NCBI GenBank assembly: GCA_039707655.1
Contig: CM077672.1
Location: 197,384,537-197,448,536 of the forward strand
DNA length: 64,000 bases
Origin: Elymus sibiricus
Taxonomy: Eukaryota; Streptophyta; Magnoliopsida; Poales; Poaceae
Direction of reading: 5' to 3'
Positions within the stretch are counted from its first letter, which is position 1. Each line of letters starts with the position of its first letter. The position numbers and the translations under genes were made by a program. Under the pieces are notes generated by a model, which worked only from the letters and a program-made list of their open reading frames with translations, was not told where the DNA came from and made no database searches. Below, one piece after another: positions 55,622 through 64,000 of this stretch.

Positions 55622-58494
55622 AGCATCCCCAAGCTTAATTCCTGCTCGTCCTCGAGTAGGTAAATGATAAAAATAGAATTTTTGATGTGGAATGCTACCT
55701 ATCATGTTTCATCATGTAATCTCTCTCTTACGGTATGAATAATAAGATCCAAATGATTCAAAGCAATAGTCTATAATTTGATATAAAGACATCAATACTC
55801 AGGCATACTAATAAACAATCATGTCTTTCAAAATAAAAATGCTAAAGAACGTTATCCCTACAAAATCATATAATCATGTCATGCTCCATCTTCTTCACAC
55901 AAAGTATTTATCATGCACTACCCCGGTTTTAGCCAAGCAATTGGTTCATACTTTTTAACGCGCTTCAGCTTTTTCAACTCCCACTCAATACATGAGCGCA
56001 AGCCATGGATATAGCACTATGGGTGGAATAGAGTATGGTGGTAGGGATAAATAGGAGAAGTCAAAAATAAGAAGATAGTCTCATATCAACGAGGCTAATC
56101 AACGGGCTATGGAGATGCCCATCAATTGATGTCAATGTGAGGAGTAGGGATTGCCATGCAACGGATGCACTAAGAGCTATAAGTGTATGAAAGCTCAACA
56201 TGAAAACTAAGTGGGTGTGCATCCAACTTGCTTGCTCATGAAGACCTCGGGCATTTGAGGAAGCCCATCATCGGAATATACAAGCCAAGTTCTATAATGA
56301 AAAATTCCCACTAGTATATGAAAGTGACAAAATAGGAGACTCTCTATATGAAAAACATGGTGCTACTCTGAAGCACAAGTGTGCAAAAGGATAGTAACAT
56401 TGCCCCTTCTCTCTTTTTCTCTCATTTTTTTGCATGGCTCTTTTTTGCCTCTTTTTTTTAGAACGGTCTCATGGACCTCATCCCCACTTTTTCGAGGACT
56501 CATTAGTCTTCACCATTCTTACCTCACTGGGACAATGCTCTAATAATGATGATCATCACACCTCTATTTACTTACAACTCAACATTACAACTCGATACTA
56601 GAACAAAGATATGACTCTATATGAATGCCTCTGGAAGTGTACCAGGATGTGCAATGATGCTAGCGTAACATGTATAACAATGATGAACGGTGGCTGAGCC
56701 ACAAATACTATGTCAGCTATATTATCATGCAAAGCAATATGACAATGATGATGTATGTCATAAAAACGGAACGGTAGAAGTTGCATGGCAATATATCTCG
56801 AAATGGCTATGGAAATGCCATGATAGGTAGGTATGGTGGCTGTTTTGAGGAAGATATAAGGAGGCTTATGTGTGATAGAGCGTATCATATCACGGGGTTT
56901 GGATGCACCGGCGAAGTTTGCACCAACTCTCGATGTGAGAAAGGGCAATGCACGGTACCGAAGAGGCTAGCAAATTGCGGAAGGGTGAGAGTGCGTATAA
57001 TCCATGGACTCACATTAGTCATAAAGAACTCACATACTTATTGCGAAAGTTTATTAGCCCTCGAAGCAAAGTACTACTACGCATGCCCCTAGGGGGGAGG
57101 TTGGTAGGAGTTAACCATCGCGCGCCCCCGACCGCCACACAAAGGAAGACAATCAATAATAAATCATGCTCCAACTTCTTAGCATAACGACAGGTCATAC
57201 GTGCATGCTTCGGGAATCACAAACCTTAACACAATTATTCTTACTAAACCACAATTATCTACTAATACCTCCCACATATTACCATCTTAATATCGCAAAA
57301 CTATTGCAAGGAATCAAATTTATCATATTCAGTGATCTACATGAAAGTTTTTATTATATCCCTCTTGAATACCTATCATATCAGGACCAAATTCATAACC
57401 CGTGCATATTACCATTGCTATCATGAGACTCCCAAAAAGATATAAGTGAAGCATGAGAGTGCAACTATTTCTTTAAAATATAACCACCGCCGTGCTCTAA
57501 AAGAAATAAGTGAAGCACTAGAGCAACTGCCTAGCTCAAAAGATATAAGTGAAGCGCATTGAGTATTCTAACAAATCACGAATAATGTGTGTCCCTTTCA
57601 AAAAGGTGTGTTCAGAAAAGATGATTGTGACAAACTAAAAAGCAAACAAAAGCAAACAAACTATATCACAAGACGCTCCAAGTAAAACACATATCATGTG
57701 ATGAATAAAAATATAGCTCCAAGTGAGTTACCGATAGATTGTAGACGAAAGAGGGGATGCCTTCCGGGGCATCCCCAAGCTTAGACACTTGAGTCTTCCT
57801 AGAATATTACCTTGGGGTGCCTTGAGCATCCCCAAGCTTAGGCTCTTGCCGCTCCTTATTCCTTTATCCATCGTAGTCTCACCCAAAACTTGAAAACTTC
57901 AGCACACAAAACTCAACAGGAACCTCGTGAGATCCGCTAGTATAACAAACAAATCTTAAACTTTAGGTACTGTTGTAAATTGATTTATATTTAACATTGG
58001 CATAATTCTACTGTAATCCAACTTCTCCATGACTCATACCCCCAGATACGATCCATAGATTCATCAAAATAAGCAAACTATGCAACAAAAACAGAATCTG
58101 TCTAAAACAGAATAGTCTGTAAAGATCTATTTAAAAGCCATATTTCTGTAACTCCAAAAATTATGAAAAATTAGGAAAACATAAAAATTCATATACCAAT
58201 ACTGTGTACAAATTTCAGATTTTTCTGACGCTCCAGTACAGAATTAAAATGCCAGCACTGGAAGCAAAACTTTCTGTTTTCCAAACAGCATCAATTATAC
58301 TATCATCAACACCATCCCAAAGGCATTACTTGGCACAAACACTAATTAAAACATAAAAACACAATCATAACAGAATCTATAATCATGCAAACACACAAAA
58401 ACAGTAGGTAAAAGCAAAAAATTATTTTATTCATTGGGTTGCCTCCCAACAAGCGCTATTGTTTTATGCCCCTAGCTAGGCATAATGCATAGTT
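55622..58494 (-). other. 3' non-coding region of the minus-strand Athila element
   Basis: On the minus strand a polypurine tract AAGCTTGGGGATGCT adjoins the LTR. AGCTTGGGGATGC and similar purine tracts recur near 57780 and 57835, as in other Athila 3' regions. No ORF above noise. Confidence 0.65.
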
Positions 58495-59572
58495 TCAAGT
58501 GTTGTCATCCTTCAAGTTAATTCCATAAGTGGCCCTCATAATGGATTCATAAGGTGCTTTAATTCTTTTTCTAGGGAAGTGTTCCATCCCTTTCTTTAGT
58601 GGAAATTGAAATCTTATATTACCTTCTTTCATATCAATAATAGCACCAATAGTTCAAAGAAAAGGCCTACCAAGTATTATGGGGCAAGAAGGATTGCATT
58701 CAATGTCAAGAACAATAAAGTCCATGGGCACATAATTTCTATTTGCAAGAATAAGAACATCATTTATTCTACCCAATGGCTTTTTAATAGTGGAATCCGC
58801 AAGGTGCAAATTAAGGGAACAAGGATCCATGTCGGTGAGACCTAGCACATCACACAAAGACTTTGGTATAGTGGAAACGCTAGCACAAAGATCACAAAGA
58901 GCATTACATTCATAATCTTTAATTTTTACTTTAATAGTAGGTTCCCATTCATCTTGTAATTTTCTAGGAATTGATACTTGCAACTCAAGTTTTTCTTCAT
59001 GTGCTTTCATCATGGCTTCTACAATGTGCTTAGTGAAAGCCTTATTTTGTTCATATACATTTGGTGAATTAATCATGGATTGCAACAAGGTAATACACTC
59101 AATTAAAGAACAACTATCATAATTAAAGTCCTTGTAATACAAGATTATCACCCTCCAAGCAAGTGGGACTCCTTCTATCTAAAGTTGACTCTTCTCCAGT
59201 CCCTTTTTCATCAAATTTTATGTTACTAAATAATAATTCAATGGGAGTGACTCCAATCATTTTAATATCTTCATCATTACTATGTAGTGGTTCTGGTTTG
59301 GCAGCCATCCAATTCACTAGAGTTGTTTGTTTATCCGAAATTTTTCCTAGTAAATTTCCAGTGTTAGCAAGTTGAGCCAGAAGGTTTGATACTTCTAGAT
59401 TAACATCTTCAAGTTGTTTATTAATGGCATCCAACAAGCTAGAGTGTTCCTTAAGCTCCTCGGAAAAGAATTTATTTTGCTCAAACTGCGAGGTCATAAA
59501 ACTCTTAGTAACATTTTCAATTTCAGACAATCTTTTGCTATAGAAACTATCACGAAATTCTTCTAACGACAT
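58495..59572 (-). pseudogene. Short gag-like and aspartic protease frame of the Athila element
   Basis: The ATG at 59572 starts a 149-residue frame rich in helices (FRDSFYSKRLSEIEN ... LLAQLANTGNLLGK). A frameshift around 59130 moves into a second frame with IECITLLQSMINSPN and the protease region CDLCASVSTIP ... ILGRPFL. In this copy the residue after DL is Cys where family members usually have Gly, so the active-site loop is altered. A TGA follows RPFL at 58654; the frame then continues recognisably (TIGAIIDMKEGNIRF) to the final stop at 58495. The usual large gag domain is absent. The frame cannot make an active protein. Confidence 0.78.
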
Positions 59573-59743
59573 AGTGACCGAACTAGCAAACTAGCAAACA
59601 AGCAAATAAAATATTTTTGTGTTTTTGTAAAAAAAATTAGAAGTGAGGGAGATGAAAACGAGAGGCAAATTGCAAATAAAAGGTAAATAAAGTAAATGCA
59701 AGTGAATGATAATTTGTGCGAAGGTACTTGGTAATTTTGATGA

Positions 59744-59764
59744 TGTCTCCCCGGCAACGGCGCC
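59744..59764 (-). promoter_or_regulatory. Primer binding site, tRNA-Asp type
   Basis: On the minus strand CGGCGCCGTTGCCGGGG lies about 12 bp after the LTR end; the canonical first T is changed to C. Confidence 0.8.
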
Positions 59765-59776
59765 GGAAATTCTTCC

Positions 59777-61327
59777 TGCTACTTGTAGTCTGCATTGGTA
59801 TTTCCCCGAAGAGGAGAGGATGATGCAGTACAGTAGAGATAAGTATTTCGCTCAGTTAAGAACCAAGGTTATCAATCCAGTAGGAGAACCAAGCAAAATT
59901 CTATTAAGTGCACCTGCACACACAAGAGCAAACACCTGCACCTAACGAAAATAAGAAGGTTGTCAATCCTCTTAGCGGTTACTTGCAAGGATTAAATCTT
60001 ATCGAGGTAAATAGATAAACTAAACTACTAATTAAAATAAAAGTAAATAAATTGTAGCAAGGTATTTTTAGGTTTTTAATATGATAAAGATAGACCCGGG
60101 GGCCATAGTTTTCACTAGAGGCTTCTCTCTCAAGCATAGAAACATACGGTGGGTAGACAAATTATTGTTGGGCAATTGACAGAATAGCAAATAATTATGA
60201 CGGATTCATGACAACGATCATGTATATAGGCATCACGTCCAAAACAAGTAGACCGACTCCTGCCTGCATCTACTACTATTACTCCACTCATCGACCGCTA
60301 TCCAGCATGCATCTAGAGTATTAAGTTAATAAAAACAGAGTAACGCCTTAAGCAAGATGACATGATGTAGAGAAGCAAATTCAAGCAATATGAATAAACC
60401 CCATCTTTTTATCCTTAATGGCAACAATACAAATACGTGTCAAGTCCCCTTCTGTCACTGGGATTGAGCACCGCAAGATTGAACCCATCACAAAGCACTT
60501 CTCCCATTGCAAGATAAATCAATCTAGTAGGCCAAACTGAACCGATAGATCAGAGAGAAATACAAAGCTATAACAATCATGCATAAAAGATTTCAGAGAA
60601 GACTCAAATATTTCTCATGAATAATCTGATCATAAACTCACAATTCATCGGATCCCAACAAACACACCGCAAAAGAAGATTACATCGGATAGAACTCCAA
60701 GAACATCAAGGAGAACATTGTATTGAAGATCAAAGAGAGAGAAGAAGCCATCTAGCTACTATCTATGGAACCGTAGGTCTGTGGTAAACTACTCACACAT
60801 CATCGGAAGGGCAACAAGGTTGATGTAGAAGCCCTCCGTGATCGATTCCCCCTCCGGCAGAGTACAGGAAAAGGCCTCCAGATGGGATCATGGAAGAACA
60901 GAGGCTTGCGGCGGTGGAAAGGTTATTTCTTCTGGCTCTCTGGGGGTTTCCCAATATTTGTGAATTTATAGAAGTGGAATTAGGTCAAACGGAGTCACAT
61001 GGGCCCCACAAGGCAACACGGCGCGCCCCCTCTGGGGCGTGCCCTGTTGCCTTGTGAAGCCTCCGTGAGGCTTCTGGCCTCCTCCCAAAGCTTCCAAGGT
61101 TTCTTTTGTCCAGAAAAAAATCTCCAAAAAGTTTCGTGGCATTTGGACTTCATTTGGTACTGTTTCTCTGAAAAGCAAAAAACAAGCAGAAAACAACAAC
61201 TGGCACTGGGCACTAGGTTAATAGGTTAGTCCCAAAAAATGATATATAATTGCATATAAAACATCCAAGATTGATACTATAATAGCATGGAAGAATAAAA
61301 AATTATAGATACGTTGGAGACGTATCA
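59777..61327 (-). repeat. Athila 5' LTR
   Basis: 1551 bp on the minus strand from TGATACGTCTCCAACG (61327) to ACAAGTAGCA (59777). A CTATAAATTC TATA-like element is near 60965. Confidence 0.9.
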
Positions 61328-61332
61328 CGCCC

Positions 61333-62688
61333 GGAACCCGCATCGTTTGTTGTACTACGTGTCAGGGCTCGAAAAGTCTGGGAAGAGGTAGACTGGGCGC
61401 ATGGCTAGCTATTTCACACTGTTTATAAAATGGGCTTCAGGGGTTCAGCCACGCTTTGATAGGTTGATAAAATCATTAGGTATTTATCTATGGGGAAACA
61501 ATTAACAACGGACGCCACGATTCGTGCTTTACGTTACGCCACGCGTTGCCCACACGTCGCTAACCTCGCGTCTTTATCTGATGGGAGACATCTCAACCAC
61601 TCAATCTCTCTCCCCTCGCCTCGCTTCTTCTCGGTCTCACACGGCAGCGCCGCATCGCCCCCACCAGAGCAAGCGCGCATCGACTGCCTGCTACGGCGAG
61701 AGCCCCCTCTCCCGCACACAAATGAGCAGCCTCCTCTCATGTGCTTCTAGCTGCTCTTGCCACCGCGAACAAAGACAGAGTTGCGCGCTCTCTCTACCCA
61801 GCGTTGCTATGTGGGCGGATGGTCGTGCCACATAGCCGGGGAGGACGGCGACATCGCCGATGCCACAACCAGCACCCACGGTGCTGGAGGGATGACCTGG
61901 TGTGCTGCAACCTGCAATCGCCGGTGCCGAATGCGCCGCCGGTGTTGGGATGCTACAACCGGCACCCCATGGTGCTGGAACCGTCGACATGGAAAGCTGC
62001 AACCGGCAATCTCTGATGCTGGAACACCGGTGCAACGCCGGTGTTGGGATGCTACAACCGGCACCCCACGGTGCTGGAACCATCAACATGGAAAGCTCAA
62101 TCGGCAATCTTCGATGCTGGAAGACGGCGGTGAGGGATGCTGGTACTAGAGATGTCGTCTGCTGGAACCAACGAGTCTAACTGTCGGAACCGTCGTCTCT
62201 TGTTTGCTACAACCGGCTGGCTGTGATGCTACAACCTATTTTTGTCGATGCATGATGCAATCCGATGCCGGCTGCGGTGCTACAACCGTTGCCGGCGATG
62301 CTGGAACTGAAGGCGCGACGTGCTGAAATGGAGGGCCATGCTACAACCGTTGCCGCCATTGCTGGCAGCGACGAGCGGCGAGTAGTGGACGTCACTGCTA
62401 CAACCAGCTGCCACGATGCTACAACCATTGTCGCCGATGCTGGAACCGACAGCGCGACAAGCGGCGGGCTGTGGACGGCGGGCGAGCGTCAGGCAGCGGC
62501 GAGCAGGCTGTGAAACGGCGACCGGCGGTTGCGGTGATGAGCGGAGGCGTCGAGAGATACACACGCGCTGTCGTGAAGATTTTTTTCCTGTTTTTACGTT
62601 AACTGTGTTGTGCGGGAAACTAGAAGAGAAGACAACTGCCAAATCCAACGGACGTTGCGGAGTGGCTCTAGTGCGACCGGCCGACCGG
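61333..62688. repeat. Unassigned region with GCTACAACCGG tandem array
   Basis: From about 61900 to 62460 the sequence alternates GCTACAACC and GCTGGAACC. A segment of about 100 bp starting GTGTTGGGATGCTACAACCG is repeated at 61942 and 62041. The long ORFs on both strands are produced by the repeats. 61333-61900 holds a TTTATAAA-like element at about 61431 and a CT-rich stretch, but no recognisable gene. Confidence 0.6.
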
Positions 62689-62855
62689 CGCCTAAGAGCA
62701 TATACAGCCGGACCCCCTATTCTCTCCCTAAACGTCCAAAACGTCCACCCGGTCAGTGCCCGGTCAAAAAAAGTTGATCCAACCGGACCCCCCCACTTCC
62801 TCCCTAAACGCCTGGACTGACCGGCGTACCTCAAACCCGTCTCAAATCTGGGGGC
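62689..62855. mobile_element. Possible DNA-transposon terminal region
   Basis: CTAAGAGCATATACAGCCGG resembles the AGAGCATCTCCAGCCG-type termini of grass TIR elements, followed by GGACCCCC and CCTAAACG repeated twice. The second end is not visible; it may have been interrupted by the LTR at 62856. Confidence 0.3.
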
Positions 62856-64000
62856 TGATACGTCTCCAACGTATCTATAATTTTTGATTGTTCCATGCTA
62901 TTACAGTATCAATCTTGGATGTTTTATATGCAACTATATACATTTTTTGCGATTAACCTATTAACCTAGTGCCCAGTGCGAGTTGCTGTTTTCTGCTTGT
63001 TTTTGGCTTTTCAGAGAATTAGTACCAAACGAAGTCCAAATGCCACGAAACTTTTTGGAGATTTTTTTCTGGACAAAAGAGGCCCTGGAGACTTGGAGAG
63101 GAGGCCAGAAGGTTCATGAAGCCTCCACAAGGCAACAGGGCGCGGCCCCAGGGGGCACGCCCTGATGCCTTGTGGGGCCCATGTGGCTCCGTTTGACCTA
63201 ATTCCACTCCTATAAATTCATAAATATTCGGAAACCATCAGAGAGACAGAAGAGAAAACCTTTCTGCCACCACAAGCCTCTGTTCTTCCGCGATCCCATC
63301 TGGAGGCCTTTTCCGGTACTCTGTCGGAGGGGGAATCGATCACAGAGGGCTTCTACATCAACCTTGCTGCCCTTCCGATGATGTGTGAGTAGTTTACCAC
63401 AGACCTACAGGCCCATAGCTAGTAGCTAGATGGCTTCTTCTCTCTCTTTGATCTTCAATACCATGTTCTCCTTGATGTTCTTGGAGTTCTATCCGATGTA
63501 ATCTTCTTTTGCGGTGTGTTTGTTGGGATCCGATGAATTGTGAGTTTATGATCAGATTATTCATGAGAAATATTTGATTCTTCTCTGAACTCTTTTATGC
63601 ATGATTAAATATAGCTTTGTATTTCTCTCTGATCTATCAATTTGGTTTGGCCAACTAGATTGGTTTATCTTGCAATGGGAGAGGTGCTTTGTGATGGGTT
63701 CAATCTTGCGGTGCTCAATCCCAGTGACAGAAAGGGACATGGCACGTATTTGTATTGTTGCCATTAAGGATAAAAAGATGGAGTTTATTCATATTGCTTG
63801 AATTTTCTTCTCTACATCATGTCATCTTGCTTAAGGCATTACTCTGTTTTTATTAACTTAATACTCTAGATGCATGCTGGATAGCGGTCGATGAGTGGAG
63901 TAACAGTAGTAGATGCAGGCAGGAGTCGGTCTACTTGTCTCGGATGTGATGCCTATATACATGATCATTGCCATGAATCCGTCATAATTATTTGCTTTTC
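62856..64000 (+). mobile_element. Athila-type LTR, cut by the window end
   Basis: It begins TGATACGTCTCCAACG and follows the reverse complement of the LTR at 59777-61327 to the end of the window, so it is the same family in opposite orientation. A CTATAAATTC TATA-like element is at about 63210. Whether it is a full element or a solo LTR cannot be seen here. Confidence 0.88.

Larger units (their letters stand above)
49978..61327 (-). mobile_element. Athila-type element, minus strand, with nested solo LTR
   Basis: Both LTRs, a primer site, a short gag/protease frame and a polypurine tract are present. The target duplication CGCCC is exact at 49973-49977 and 61328-61332. After removing the nested solo LTR it is about 7.25 kb. 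There is no reverse transcriptase or integrase, so it is non-autonomous. The two LTRs differ by about 4% over 330 bases counted by hand. It is a different subfamily from the element at 7746. Confidence 0.88.

Noticed and set aside
61490..62180. Coding gene in the 61490-62180 region
   Set aside because: Three overlapping frames are open on both strands because of the GCTACAACC/GCTGGAACC repeats; no domain or start context stands out.

Overview
This window looks like intergenic DNA from a grass, most likely a Triticeae species (wheat, goatgrass or barley group). Almost everything in it is nested transposable elements: Athila-type Ty3/gypsy elements with the tRNA-Asp-type primer site TGGCGCCGTTGCC, long gypsy LTRs, a Ty1/copia element, a CACTA transposon, a Cassandra-like 5S element and MITEs. 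No intact single-copy host gene is visible. The only host-like coding trace outside transposons is a broken exon of an FQR1/WrbA-type quinone reductase at 141-440. Family names rest on recognition of motifs and architecture, not on a database search.

Layout. 1-7745: low-copy and degenerate sequence with a quinone reductase pseudo-exon, a TTGCAAC-rich tandem array (2820-4110), remnants of a DNA transposon and an LTR, and a clean hAT MITE with a perfect 8-bp target duplication (6882-7089). 7746-16269: an Athila-type element on the plus strand with gag, protease and an Athila ORF1-like region but no reverse transcriptase or integrase; its 3' LTR is cut off. 16267-48116: a copia element without pol, carrying gag and a second ORF downstream of what looks like an internal promoter. 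This element was later opened by two large insertions: a 12.5-kb CACTA transposon (19950-32443, TSD CAT) and a block at 34574-45615 made of a 4.4-kb inverted repeat of gypsy LTR plus a Cassandra-like element with 5S rRNA sequence in its LTR. 48117-49977 and 61333-62855: the two halves of an older locus, split by a minus-strand Athila-type element (49978-61327, TSD CGCCC) that itself carries a 4.1-kb solo LTR (50044-54137, TSD GATAA). 62856-64000: the start of another Athila-type LTR, running off the window.

The most interesting unit is the CACTA transposon. It has no recognisable transposase but carries several gene-like cargo units: a DEDDy 3'-5' exonuclease, an Arg/Ala-rich protein behind a clear TATA box, a Pro-rich protein, an Ala-rich helical protein, a protein ending in a SUMO-interaction-like tail, and a three-exon B3-domain gene with a Stowaway MITE in its second intron. 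The second notable signal is an array of short inverted sites (consensus TCGGT-NNN-ACCGA) that precedes a TATA box both in the copia LTR and in the internal region before the second ORF. The third is the giant LTR palindrome with its repair-like junctions.
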